A stretch of DNA of 64,000 bases from Ascoidea rubescens DSM 1968 (taxonomy: Eukaryota > Ascomycota > Saccharomycetes > Ascoideales > Ascoideaceae). The notes below the pieces were generated by a model that made no database searches, had not been told where the DNA came from, and was given only the letters and a program-made list of their open reading frames with translations. Shown here one piece after another: positions 1 to 12,406 of the stretch. Where the stretch lies: assembly GCF_001661345.1 (NCBI RefSeq), contig NW_017962913.1, positions 1,307,428-1,371,427 of the forward strand, given 5' to 3'. Position 1 is the stretch's first letter; each line of letters opens with the position of its first letter. Position numbers and translations under genes: made by a program.

Positions 1-2016
<2,016 letters not shown>

Positions 2017-4118
2017 TTAGCATTTTAAAAATGGCTCCTTTCCCTTGATTCTTCCAATCACTGTGGTTGGGGCATATTTCAAAATCACATTATCATCGTG
2101 CAACATTCCGAATGCTTCGGTAGCATCTTGTCCAGCAAAATTAATCAATGCATTCTTTCCTCCTGGGTGCAAATTGTAAAATGATGTGAGATCTAAAACA
2201 ACATTTTTAACCACAACCCAACAACTCTCTTCACTATTATGCTTAGCGACTTCTTCCATGGTATATTCTTGAGGTGGAATTGTTAAAACTGTGTCTATTT
2301 TTAACGGTTGTTCTTCTCTAGTTGAATTGTTGCTATTATTGTTATTATTATTATTGCTATTACTATTGAAATTACCTTGAGAGAAGAAATTTTCAGCTAA
2401 TGTTTGATTATTAAAACTAACCACAATTTTATTGGGTTTTGAGGGATCTAAATTTAATAAGATTTCATTCATATCCATATCAAAGCCTGAATTTTTATTC
2501 ATATTCATATTGTTCGTACTATTCATATTATTTGGAGGAATTGGAGCTTGTATTGGCTTTTGATTGGATAAATTTTTCAACAAATACGAAGTGGCAGAAT
2601 TCCCACTAACTCTACCGAAGCAAACACAAGCCAATAAACTTGATCCACCTAGTCTGTTAAATCCATGAATATTGCCTGCTAATTCGCCTGCTGCATATAA
2701 CCCATCCATTGGTTTTTCTGTTTCCTTTGAGACAACTCTCGCTTGAGGATCAATTTTAACACCGCCCATTGTAAAATGAACAACTCTGGTAATGATCGAT
2801 ACCTCAAAGGTATCATCTAAACTAAATGGAGTAGCAGAAAAAAACGTTTTTCCAAATGGATCAATGGTTCTTCTTGGATGTTTTACCTTATAGTTTGCGT
2901 ATTTATTATAATTATCAAATTCAGTTTGCAAAACTTTTTTTTCGCATCCAATTTCTTTAACTAGTTCTTCACCAGTAAATGTTTCCATTAATTTTCGACT
3001 TCTATAATGTCTAACATGAAATGGTAGAGCTTTTACAGCCTTTGAGTTCATTATCAATCGGATTGGACCCTTTACTTTAGTCATTTCATTGGAGACATAA
3101 TCCCTTGTGCCTAGTTCGTCACAAAATCTTTTTCCATCAGCGTCAATCATGATGGCTCCTTCACCTCTTAATGCTTCACCTGCTAAGAATATGAATTTTG
3201 AATTTGGATTTTTTGGATTGACTAAACCAGTGGGGTGAACCTGGACTTTATCTAAATCAATACCGATTCCACCAGCGTTAATAACTAATTTTTGACCATC
3301 TCCAGTAGCATGGTTACCATTGGTGGTTGGTAAGTGTAATAAATCTGGACGATATTTGGCGAGTAGGGAATCATTGTTTTTATTGTTATAATCAGCTGCA
3401 TAACCGCCAGTGGCTAGAATGACAGGACCATAAATACTATAAGTTTGAAGTAATTTTTCAAATTTTAAACCAATTATGATATCAGAATTGTCAGGGTCTT
3501 TGATTAATTCAATCACATTGGATCTGCTTGAAATATAAACTCTGGATGGATCTTCTTTGGCTAAAAACTCCAATTTTTCAATTAAAGCAAAAGTGATTTC
3601 CATTCCTGGAAATCTTGCACTCTTGCCTCGATGAGTTCTTGGTTGAGAGTGGCCACCTAATCTTGAAACTAGAGACAAATCTAAATTGAAATTTTCCTCA
3701 AGCCAATCAATTGTAGAAGCAGACTGATACGTTAAAACCTTTGCAAGTTTTGGGTCACCTTGATTTTTACCAGATTTTAAAGTATCATTAAGAAAATTTA
3801 AAGGAGAATCTTTAATATTTAAGTCAATTTGGGTATTGGTTAACGAACCATTGATTCCACTTGTTGCCTTGGTTGAATTGCCTCCGAAAAAGGGTTGCTT
3901 GTCTAAAAGAACGACGTTGGAACCATTAATAAGACATTGATGAGCAGCGCTTAAACCAGCCAATCCACCGCCTACAATAATTACCTGATTGGAAGAATTG
4001 AAGTGGTTGTTGTTAGTCTTTGGAAACTAAAAGTGGTCGAAAAAATGGAAGAAGGAAAAAGAAAGGGATTACGTACTGGATTCTTTGGAAGGTTTTCGAG
4101 TTCTAGAGTCTTTGTCAT
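2017..4118 (-). CDS. Soluble fumarate reductase with C-terminal cytochrome b5 domain (spliced)
   Basis: FAD-dependent fumarate reductase of the Osm1/Frd1 family, reducing fumarate to succinate to reoxidise FADH2/NADH. Two exons: 4118-4077 (14 codons) and 3984-2017, with intron 4076-3985 (GTACGT, branch GACTAAC, ATCAG). Splicing restores the N-terminal FAD loop VIIVGGGLAGLSAA, which the exon-2 frame alone lacks. Further family motifs: GGNSTKATSGING, HLPTTNGNHATGDGQ, VQVHPTG, EALRGEGAI, VVHFTMGGV and FNRLGGSSLLAC. About residues 588-669 form a cytochrome b5 domain with the haem-ligand motif HPGG and a second His in MLHDDN, after an Asn-rich linker. S. cerevisiae Frd1/Osm1 lack this tail. The first exon carries no signal or presequence, so a cytosolic enzyme is inferred. 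Total 669 aa. Confidence 0.92.
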
Positions 4119-6153
4119 TTTGATCTGAGAATCGATAGGCTAAGATAAGATAAAAAAACAAAGGACAAAGGAAAAAACACAATAAAATGATGAAGACGCT
4201 GATAGGTCTTAATATAGTATTGATGTATATATTTATATTACAAATTGAATAAAAAAGAAAAGAAAAATAATAAAATTGAAAATTATTCATTCATCTTGGG
4301 GCTATTTAAAGGAATATGGAAAATTTTAGATTGAAATTAGAAATTAGATTCTTATGAATGGGTGAAATTTTGAACATAAAAAAATATAACTGAATAACCG
4401 AAAGACCTTATCAAGCTCAACTTTTCCATCTCAGTCAGCGCTGTAGATGATGCTTTCCAACGCACTTCTGTCGTGCTGACGCGCGGACGTTCTGTTTCCA
4501 ATGGGTGACTCTCACACTGTGAGTTTAGCGGATGCCGTTTCGTCTCTTTTTGAGAGGGAGAGTGTGTGCGTGTGTCTCTGCAACACACGCGGCGGTGTAC
4601 AGTAGACTGCACACACACGCCTAAGGTAGCAGGGCCATATAGAAAACGATGATAGAGTCTGTTTCTGGTGGAGAAATTGGAGCTGTTTCCCACCAAAAAG
4701 CGAATTTTTGCTGGAAAGAGTGTTTATTGCCAGAGAGACTGTGCAATGTTTAGCCAAAATCTGCTAGAAATGAGACCAGCATAGTCAATGTTGCAACCAG
4801 AAACCCTCAAGCAGGGTGTTTGAAAATTGAATATCATTCACCTTATTGAATATCATTTAGCTCACTGCAACCACAGCCAGAGATTTGCCGATTCCAAGAT
4901 CATTATTAAGGAATTAAGAGCAGAGAAATCAACAGAGGACTGTCTGCAAAAAATAAAATAAATAATATTGGAAGAAGCTTAATTTTTTTTTCTATTATGC
5001 TCTGCTCCGGCTTCCCATGGACAGTGCTCCATCGCTCTTGGTGAATATACTGTCTGTGGCTCCAATTGTTGGTTTTTTACCTACACCAGCTAATTAGTGG
5101 TAATCAGGGACCACAAAAAGCTGTGCTGTGATGGGTTTTTTTGTCTCAGCAACTGGGGAACTGGGAGAAAGGACAATATTATGGGGTGGAAACAAATAAA
5201 TATGACAAGCGATTCAAATCTGGTAATATGGGAATGTTTATCTTTATCTAAGATAAAGTAATGCAATTTTTTTTGTCTTCTCTTGGGAAACAGCTTTATC
5301 ACAACAGACAGATTTTTTCAAGAACCGGATACGAAGCTATAGGAAGATATATTGGTGGATTGTTATCAGCTTGGTCAGTTTGGAACATATATAATTACTC
5401 CTTCTGGTTTCAAACTCCTAGTAGCAACTGTAATCCGGAAATTCAGTGCAAAAACACAGTACAAGAATATGATCTTATCTCAAGGTGAAGGACTTAAAAC
5501 CCATAAGAAATTGACAACAATATAAAGTGAATTCAATAGTGGATTTAATAAAGTGAATTTAATAAAGTGAGTCAGTTTAGTGAAATAATTTTGTTTTTTT
5601 GTTTTTTATTTGACAGGGTTGGATTGTAATGTTATTTACAGTTACAATATTTTTAATATTTTTTAATATTTTTTAATATTTTTTAATGTTTTACAATATT
5701 TTATTTTGTATTGTTTTGTATTCGTGATAGATAGTGAAACTTGTAGGGAATATTCAAATTAAGTTAGTTTTGTATTTATTTAATTTTATATTTAGTTAGC
5801 ATAAATAGTAAGAGTGTTAAAGGGCTAGAATATTTAGAATGGCCAGATTTTTTTTTTGTTATTCCTCAAATATGTTGAGATTATTAGAAGTAAATCAGTA
5901 AGATTTATCAACTAAATAGGTCCGTGAACAAGTAAGTAAAGGAAGAGTGTTAATTTACTTATATTTGACCCTACAGTATAAAGAAGGAAGATAAGTCTTT
6001 GATAAACCATTTGGTTCGGGTGTTTCAAAGCTTAACTTAATTTAGAAAAGTAGTAATAAAAAAACAAAATGAAAAAAAAAACAAAAACAAAACACCTAAA
6101 ACTGAAAGTAAAATAAAAAAGAAAAGAGTTGATTTGATTGAGTTTAATTTGAA
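4119..6153. other. Intergenic, 2 kb, no gene recognised
   Basis: Upstream of the fumarate reductase gene and downstream of PGC1. Bases 4430-4660 are GC-rich with GTGTG/CACAC words. Bases 5641-5705 are a tandem TTTTTTAATA-type repeat. The rest is AT-rich with long A and T runs. A 75-codon ATG frame at 5261-5488 (+) has no recognisable domain and is not called as a gene. Confidence 0.55.
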
Positions 6154-7254
6154 TTAGAAAATATTAAATATTTTGAAAACAGAGATGAAGATCACACCAA
6201 CTGTTAGTTTTTTACTTAAACGTAGACCCATCCAGTTGTTTAAATAACACAATTCAGTCAAATTATACCATTTATAAAAGATAAATCTTTTAATGCCTAA
6301 ATTTGAGAAATTCGAAGGGTATAGTCTTTGTAGTTGAGATAATTTTAGATTGAGATACTCGTTTTCAGAATCTCCAGACTTCCCAGACTCTCCAGACTCT
6401 TCAGAATCTTTGGAATCTTTGGTATTAATAATTGTTATATCGGTATAATTATCTAATAATTCCTTTAAATGATCAGGGTTATCAGTGATGACACCCTTGA
6501 CATAAGGAAAATTGATTGCACAGATCAAATCTTGTTTGGCATTAACAGTCCAAAAATAAAGATCTAGTTTTTTTTTATCGCATTGTTCAATCAAAAAGTT
6601 CTTCATAAACGAATCGTTTTTCAAATTTTTGGAAAATAGATTGTTGTCCCAAGTTGAAAGATGAAGAAGTGACACACCTTTGATTTTTAACCCATCGTCT
6701 TGTTTATCACTTAGTTCCAACAATTTCAATGAAACCTTGGGCGAGAAACTGATGTTGATGATCTCAAATCCTTTTAACAAGTCGTTTTGAATAGCGTAGG
6801 AGTAAAAATTCAAGTCCCACAAACCAAACTGAATCTTGGGAACCCAGAATTCCCTGTCTGGATTAAAAGACAACAAATCACTCAAAATTATATCCAAGAT
6901 CTTCAAGTTGTTTGACCTCTTGACATCTAGCATGATCTTAAGCTTTGAATTTTCTGGCTTTAGAAACCAGGCAATCAACTGCTTGAAGGTGGGCATCGAC
7001 TCATGAGGCTCCTTGTTTGTTCTGATGGTCTGCAACTGTTCCAAGGTGGACTCGTAGATGTTCAAGTCGTCAGAAAAGACTCTTCCAGTCTTTGAGTCAT
7101 GGCAAATAACAACCACTTCGTCCTTTGAGAGCTGGACATCAGTCTCGATAATATCGCAGCCGGCGTTTCTGGCCTGGGTGAAGGAAAGCAAGGTGTTTTC
7201 GGGAAATAGTCTTCTGAAGCCTCTGTGGCCAATGCACAAGGGCTTGGAGCTCAT
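6154..7254 (-). CDS. PGC1: Phosphatidylglycerol phospholipase C (GDPD family)
   Basis: Glycerophosphodiester phosphodiesterase-fold enzyme that degrades phosphatidylglycerol to diacylglycerol, limiting PG on mitochondria and lipid droplets. The start chosen is the ATG at 7254-7252 (MSSKPLCIGHRG); the frame stays open upstream only from a TTG. The GDPD core is complete: GHRGFRRLFPENTLLSF near the N-terminus, IIETDVQLSKDEVVVICHD, MLDVK, then YFWTVN and GVITDNPDHL. A serine/glutamate-rich linker and a C-terminal hydrophobic segment (GVIFISVFKIF) match the membrane-anchoring tail of yeast Pgc1. 366 aa against about 321 in S. cerevisiae. It shares a 211-bp divergent promoter with the next gene. 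Its first 120 codons are GC-rich yet contain no CTG. Confidence 0.9.
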   Translation of the reverse strand: MSSKPLCIGHRGFRRLFPENTLLSFTQARNAGCDIIETDVQLSKDEVVVICHDSKTGRVFSDDLNIYESTLEQLQTIRTNKEPHESMPTFKQLIAWFLKPENSKLKIMLDVKRSNNLKILDIILSDLLSFNPDREFWVPKIQFGLWDLNFYSYAIQNDLLKGFEIINISFSPKVSLKLLELSDKQDDGLKIKGVSLLHLSTWDNNLFSKNLKNDSFMKNFLIEQCDKKKLDLYFWTVNAKQDLICAINFPYVKGVITDNPDHLKELLDNYTDITIINTKDSKDSEESGESGKSGDSENEYLNLKLSQLQRLYPSNFSNLGIKRFIFYKWYNLTELCYLNNWMGLRLSKKLTVGVIFISVFKIFNIF

Positions 7255-7465
7255 TCTGGAGGTGCAAAAGAACAAAGCGATGCCAAAGTTGGCAGGAAGA
7301 ACAGCTGGGGGCAACGAGGGTTATAAAGGAAACAGACGAAGGCCAAAGATAAGCAGAGGTTATCACATGGAAACATGGTGAGACAAAAGCAGCGTTGGGC
7401 AGGGCCAACGTGGGCTGGAGGCTCTTCTCCGGAAGCAGCAGCAGCTGGATCGCCACCGAGCTTCC

Positions 7466-8725
7466 ATGGGTAAGCTACAACTGATGCCAATGGGTGTGAG
7501 AAGCCAGAGCCTCTGGGGAAGCTCATCAGCTTGCCCCTTCGTCCTTACCAGTTTCCTCACCAGGTCTTTCGTTACGTCCCTCAGCAAAAAGACTTCTGAC
7601 GAGGGCTACATGAAGAGAAGGCTCGAACAGCTAGCCGAGGAGTCCTTTTTGGAGAACAGCAAATTTTTCAAGAAGCATGAGAAGCAAATATACATCAGCG
7701 AAAAGATCCCCAAGAACATCGACAAGTTCTCGAAGGACAATGCCTTGAGTGCTCCCTGGACTGGCGAGGAATCAGTCCACGATGCCAATCTTAGAATGTT
7801 GGTGGATTCCCACAAGCCATTGAAACAAAAGATATCAGGAAATGGGCTTTTGAAGATGCCAATAGCAAAGAGAAAAAGTGTTTCTGATCGATTCTCTGAA
7901 GCTAGAGAAAAATCATTGGACTACTCACTATCAAAAATATCTGAAACAAAGTCACCACAAGAGGAGGAAGACGATGGCTTTAAAGAAATGTACAGAGAAA
8001 GATTGCTAGGTCCTGAACTATTGGGTCCAACTTCTTTCGCCTCCACCATAAGTGCTATATCCAGTTTGGCCGATGAAAGAATAGAAGAAGCTCGAAAAAG
8101 AGGCGAGTTTGATAATTTGCCCAACAGAGGCAAGCCTATGGCCTCTAATCCTCACCAATCCAATCCTCATTTGGATCGAACAGAATACCATATGAACAAT
8201 ATACTAATCAAACAAGACATTGTTCCCCCCTGGATCGAAAAGCAGACTTCTGTTGATCTTCAAATAAAGCATTTTCGACAAGGCTTGCAGAAAAAATGGA
8301 GATCAAGAGCCATCAATCTGGTCATTGAGAACAACAAGAATTCAAACAATCAGCAGAAATTGCAAATAATGCAATCATTTGCTGATAACGAAATCAACAA
8401 AACTGGCCCACTACTACGAGATCCTGCTTGGGAAAACTCTCAAAAGTCGTCTCTAACACCCACTCTCAGATCCCTTAACGATATCATCAGAGGCTATAAC
8501 TTGATGGCTCCCATGCCCTCCCAAAAGTTCTATCTTCTTGAGGACAGAGAACTCGAGAGATGCTACAAAGAAACCGCTCCTCATCTCGTTGACGCCTTAA
8601 AGAGACACTTGATGGGGGCCTCTTCCTCCACTCCACAGATCAAAATCAACCCAGCTACTTATATTCCACAATCGACAAACACTTCCTCTGTCTCTTCTCT
8701 ATTCTGGAAAATGTTCAGCAAGTAA
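7466..8725 (+). CDS. Mitochondrial DUF1992 (DNAJC28-like) protein
   Basis: Contains the DUF1992 / DnaJ-homologue-subfamily-C-28 conserved region at about residues 195-280: SLADERIEEARKRGEFDNLP, NRGKP, then a partner segment ending RQGLQKKWRSRAI. The family's molecular role is poorly known. No J domain or HPD motif is present. The N-terminus is rich in Ser, Arg and hydrophobic residues (PFVLTSFLTRSFVTS) like a mitochondrial presequence, so matrix import is inferred. Three in-frame ATGs (codons 1, 7, 9) could start it; codon 7 would exclude the lone CTG at codon 6. 419 aa. Divergent from PGC1. Confidence 0.8.
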   Translation: MGKLQLMPMGVRSQSLWGSSSACPFVLTSFLTRSFVTSLSKKTSDEGYMKRRLEQLAEESFLENSKFFKKHEKQIYISEKIPKNIDKFSKDNALSAPWTGEESVHDANLRMLVDSHKPLKQKISGNGLLKMPIAKRKSVSDRFSEAREKSLDYSLSKISETKSPQEEEDDGFKEMYRERLLGPELLGPTSFASTISAISSLADERIEEARKRGEFDNLPNRGKPMASNPHQSNPHLDRTEYHMNNILIKQDIVPPWIEKQTSVDLQIKHFRQGLQKKWRSRAINLVIENNKNSNNQQKLQIMQSFADNEINKTGPLLRDPAWENSQKSSLTPTLRSLNDIIRGYNLMAPMPSQKFYLLEDRELERCYKETAPHLVDALKRHLMGASSSTPQIKINPATYIPQSTNTSSVSSLFWKMFSK

Positions 8726-9064
8726 AAACCATCTTAAATGCATCCAATCTCGTGTAGAATCCTGTTGATATGTATTTGCAAATATTCACCAATAAACACT
8801 TCCACCCAACACCTTTGTGTTAACAAATTATGGCGGCTTAAAAGGTTAAACAGCCTCCAACCACATGAACAAATTTAGCATTTAACCATACTTTCCTGTA
8901 GAAATGCTTCTTTTGCTGGAACCTCCTGTTGAATAAACTGTCAAATCACATAGCTGCTGCTTTCCATTCGTTAAAGAAAGACTATCTAGCTTATTATTCA
9001 TTTGACTAGCCAAGTTGAAATGCTAACCATTAAATCTGGTGTATAGCTTCATATCTTTCTTGCT
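8726..9064. other. Intergenic, tandem
   Basis: Spacer between the DUF1992 gene and the beta-mannosyltransferase gene on the same strand. It must hold the 3' end of the first and the promoter of the second. No distinctive motif seen. Confidence 0.4.
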
Positions 9065-10939
9065 ATGCAAATGATAAATATCAACTTCACTTTGAGAAAA
9101 AGATTTATTAAAAACAAATACTTGTTTATATTTATCTTGATATTCTTTTTAACCATATTCAATTTCTTAAAAGTTTTCCTATACCAAGATGATGCTCATT
9201 ATGCTTTTAATAAACTAACTCGTCCAAGGCTATCTGCTTCATTTAACACTCCAATCGGCCAATCGATCAAATCACTAAATTACATTGATTATTACATTGA
9301 AAGTTTTAAAAGTTTTAAAAGTTTTACAATATTTGAACAAAAAACTTTACTAAAACAAAATTCTTTTGTTCCTTCATATTCGTGCTCTTCACTTTCTCAA
9401 AATGATTCGATACAGGTTTCTACCCCAAAGATCACATTAACAAATCACTCAAATTTAAAAAAATTTAGAAAAATTATAATGAATTCCAAGTATAAAGACA
9501 TATTTAGCGATGACTACTCCAAATTCAAAACTGAAGATCAGCTTGTTGATGCAAATTGGTATCAATATAGTGGCTCATCGGTCTTTATCAAAAAATTGAA
9601 TATCAATATTATGATCAGTAGAATTGCCTACTCAATTATTGGTGTGAAGAATTATCCGATTACAAGTTTTTTATCTGTTCAGCTTTTTGATAATAATTGG
9701 AATGAATTGAATTATTTTCCAAATAACATAATAAAGGACAAGTTTCCCACAATTTTAAATATTCCATTTTATTATCATACTAATAAAGGAGCTAAATATT
9801 TTGGACCCGAAGATCCCAGGGTTATATTAAAACCCAATTTTATAAACAATAATATTGACGAAGAGCCTGTGATTATCTTTAATATGGATTTAGGAGATGA
9901 AATTGATAATATCAGAGCTATGCATGCTTATTTACCATTTCAAAAGCATTTAATTCATTTTCAAATAATCGGGGAAACTGTTAAAAAAAAGGAAAAAAAC
10001 TGGAAACCCTTTATTGATGAAAAAGATTATCTCGATAATGACCATTTAATTGAAATTAAATATCAAATTGGAGTCAATTCAAAATTTGGGTATATTAATT
10101 TTATCTATAATATATCGCCATTAACTATATTAAAATGCAATTTAGACAATGGATTATGCCTAAAAACTTATCAAGAATTAGCTGATATAAATAAAAATAC
10201 TAATGAAAACAATGAAATCAGTGTTATGAGAGGAGGTACAAATTTATTTCCCATAAAGGGGTTATTAAGAGAGAAATTTAATAATAATTTACAGGAAATA
10301 TTAAAGAATAAGTTTGAAAGAAAGGATATTTGGATTGGGTTTGCAAAGACCCATTTGAAAAATTGTGGATGTGGTGAAAGAATATATAGACCACATTTAT
10401 TTCTTTTCAGTAAGGAAAATAGCGAAAATAGTGAAAAAAATGAAAATGAAAATGAAAATAAAAATGACAATGACAATGACAATGAAAAAGAGAAATATAA
10501 AATTGAGTTAATCAGTTCAAGCGTTGATTTTAACATTGAAGTATTATCATGGGATGAAGAATTGCCAAATGATCAAGCATGTTTTTCAAAATTCAGTGTT
10601 TTAATGCCTAATAGTGTAGCATATTGGGATTTAGTTGATAATCAATATACAGAGGAAGATTATATGGGGATAACATTGTCTGAATCGGATTCCAATGTTA
10701 TTGTTATACATGTCAGAGGTATGTTAAAGTATTTATTAAATTCTTTAAATAAAGAAGAAACAATATATATAGATAAGAAGTTAGAAAATGATCAAGATAA
10801 AGGAAAGAAGAACGAAAAAAAGAATAATCTTCTAGTTGAAATAGAATCAAGAAAGATGGTTGAATGTGTAATTGAAAAAGCTAAAAGGTATTGTGAAGAG
10901 TATGGATTTAGTCATAAAAAGATCGAGAATCTTGATTAA
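9065..10939 (+). CDS. Beta-mannosyltransferase family protein (Candida BMT/WRY type)
   Basis: Type II Golgi membrane protein: short basic N-terminus, one transmembrane anchor at about residues 19-40 (NKYLFIFILIFFLTIFNF), then a large lumenal domain. The diagnostic BMT-family block FGPEDPRVIL lies near residues 245-254, followed by EEPVIIFNMDL. A late Cys-rich patch (NCGCGERIYRPHLF) is also typical. In Candida and Pichia these enzymes add beta-1,2-mannose to cell-wall mannan. S. cerevisiae lacks the family, so its presence informs on lineage. An acidic Asn/Glu/Asp low-complexity run (about residues 455-480) interrupts the domain. 624 aa; a second ATG at codon 3 is equally possible. The exact donor and acceptor cannot be told. 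Confidence 0.85.
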   Translation: MQMININFTLRKRFIKNKYLFIFILIFFLTIFNFLKVFLYQDDAHYAFNKLTRPRLSASFNTPIGQSIKSLNYIDYYIESFKSFKSFTIFEQKTLLKQNSFVPSYSCSSLSQNDSIQVSTPKITLTNHSNLKKFRKIIMNSKYKDIFSDDYSKFKTEDQLVDANWYQYSGSSVFIKKLNINIMISRIAYSIIGVKNYPITSFLSVQLFDNNWNELNYFPNNIIKDKFPTILNIPFYYHTNKGAKYFGPEDPRVILKPNFINNNIDEEPVIIFNMDLGDEIDNIRAMHAYLPFQKHLIHFQIIGETVKKKEKNWKPFIDEKDYLDNDHLIEIKYQIGVNSKFGYINFIYNISPLTILKCNLDNGLCLKTYQELADINKNTNENNEISVMRGGTNLFPIKGLLREKFNNNLQEILKNKFERKDIWIGFAKTHLKNCGCGERIYRPHLFLFSKENSENSEKNENENENKNDNDNDNEKEKYKIELISSSVDFNIEVLSWDEELPNDQACFSKFSVLMPNSVAYWDLVDNQYTEEDYMGITLSESDSNVIVIHVRGMLKYLLNSLNKEETIYIDKKLENDQDKGKKNEKKNNLLVEIESRKMVECVIEKAKRYCEEYGFSHKKIENLD

Positions 10940-11134
10940 AGATTAACAACTAAAAATCAGAAAATAGTAATTTGTAATATACAACATATAGAATAAAAGA
11001 AATAGATAAATAAATGAATAGATAAACTAAAATTAATGAAAAGTTAATAAAAAATGATGAATGGTCAATAAAGATAAAATTTGAAAATAATGATATTATA
11101 AGTTACAAACATGAATTGAAGAAAAAAATACAGC

Positions 11135-11899
11135 TTAGTTGAGATCAAGTTTCATATTCTGATTAATGTTTTCTTCTGATGGACTTAATGTGGTTTTGAG
11201 TTCGATTTCATTTTTATTTTCGGATTTAGAATTTGAGTCAGCTTGTGCTTGAGCTTGGGCTTGCACCTGAGCTTCTGCTTCTGCTTCTTCTGCTTCTGCT
11301 TTTGCTTTTTCCCCAGCTTCAGCTTTTGCTTCAGCTAAATACTCCTCGTCACTTTTTATTTTTAAAAAGTCATTAAGTAAATTAAATTTTGGATGAGATC
11401 CATTATCACAACGTTTTCCGAATGGACAAAACCCAGTCAAATAGTAGGGACAAAGTTTTCTTCTGATGTGCCTCTTTTCGCATTTGGGACCCTTTCTACA
11501 AAAACCAGCATTGTAATCAGGACATTCAGGTATCTTTGTTTGAGGATCTATGTGAAGATAAAGACATTCGGGAGATTGTGTACAAAACCCATTTTTTGTG
11601 AAAAACAAGCACTCAGGCATCTTTCTGAGATTATACTCGTGCAAAAACTCGCAGCTGTCTCCCTTTTTGCAAAGACCTCTTAGCCAATGCTTACAAACGA
11701 TTTTGTTGTTGAACATGGGACTGACATGTTTGTTGTAGCAGCTGGAGCCATTAGGACATTTACCACCATTTTTGAAAAATTTGCACACTGGTCTATCAGG
11801 ATCCAACGCCAAGTTGAACTCCTTTCTGAGATACGGTTCAAACTTGAACGAAATGTTCTGGTAGTTGGGCACAAGTATGGAATTCACAGTGGACGACAT
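11135..11899 (-). CDS. YTH1: Cleavage/polyadenylation factor subunit with five CCCH zinc fingers
   Basis: Subunit of the nuclear cleavage and polyadenylation factor that binds pre-mRNA near the poly(A) site (human CPSF30 counterpart). Five CCCH fingers in the family spacing: C39-C48-C54-H58, C69-C77-C83-H87, C97-C106-C112-H116, C126-C134-C140-H144 and C150-C158-C164-H169. The N-terminal stretch [13 protein letters not shown] is conserved. S. cerevisiae Yth1 is about 208 aa; this one is 254 aa because of an added Ala/Glu then Gln/Ala repeat tail (about residues 190-220). Divergent from LYC1 across a GC-rich promoter. Confidence 0.95.
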   Translation of the reverse strand: MSSTVNSILVPNYQNISFKFEPYLRKEFNLALDPDRPVCKFFKNGGKCPNGSSCYNKHVSPMFNNKIVCKHWLRGLCKKGDSCEFLHEYNLRKMPECLFFTKNGFCTQSPECLYLHIDPQTKIPECPDYNAGFCRKGPKCEKRHIRRKLCPYYLTGFCPFGKRCDNGSHPKFNLLNDFLKIKSDEEYLAEAKAEAGEKAKAEAEEAEAEAQVQAQAQAQADSNSKSENKNEIELKTTLSPSEENINQNMKLDLN

Positions 11900-12406
11900 T
11901 GGAGATATATCTTGAATAGCCTCCAGGAAGCAGAAGAAGCTTTTATATCAGATATATGATATCGACTCTGGCACGTGAAAGCTGTCAGCCGCAGCACGGA
12001 CACTCCTGCGGATAATCCGGAAGCGGCTGTAAACGGTTCTGCACGCGATAGAACGGGCGCACACATATGTGTGATATGGTTACCACACGCAGACCTGAGC
12101 TGAAGCTGCTGCGTTTTACTGCTGGGAGACACTGCGTCCCTGTGGCCACAAAGGCAGATAACGAGCGAGGGCCAGCTTCCTCAGGCTCCGCTGATGCCTG
12201 ACGTTAGTGGAATGGTTCTGAAAAGCGTCGCGAGTTTCCTCTTCGGGTATCTGGCGCGTTAGCCATGGTTTCGACCGTCGTCTTATAAATACGCTTGCAA
12301 GTCCTGCTGCGCTTTTCTTTCTCTTATCTCCAGCTTCGTCTTTTGCTCTGTTTTCTGTTTCAGATCTGCTTCCTTTGCCTTCTTCTTTTGCTGTTTTTCT
12401 ACCAAG
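11900..12406. promoter_or_regulatory. GC-rich divergent promoter YTH1/LYC1
   Basis: 507 bp between two start codons. It carries a CACGTG at 11972-11977 and a perfect 14-bp palindrome at 12060-12073 (CACACAT/ATGTGTG). Bases 11970-12290 are clearly more GC-rich than the flanking genes. Reading frames across it are short and overlap on both strands, so none is called. Confidence 0.55.
11972..11977. promoter_or_regulatory. CACGTG site between YTH1 and LYC1
   Basis: CACGTG about 73 bp upstream of the YTH1 start codon. Confidence 0.4.

Noticed and set aside
4119-4290. Separate 73-codon gene at 4069-4290 (minus)
   Set aside because: This frame overlaps the first exon of the fumarate reductase gene in another phase; the spliced reading gives the FAD-binding motif, so that one is taken.
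5261-5488. 75-codon ATG frame downstream of a T-rich stretch
   Set aside because: No domain, no conserved motif and no splice context; length is within chance expectation.
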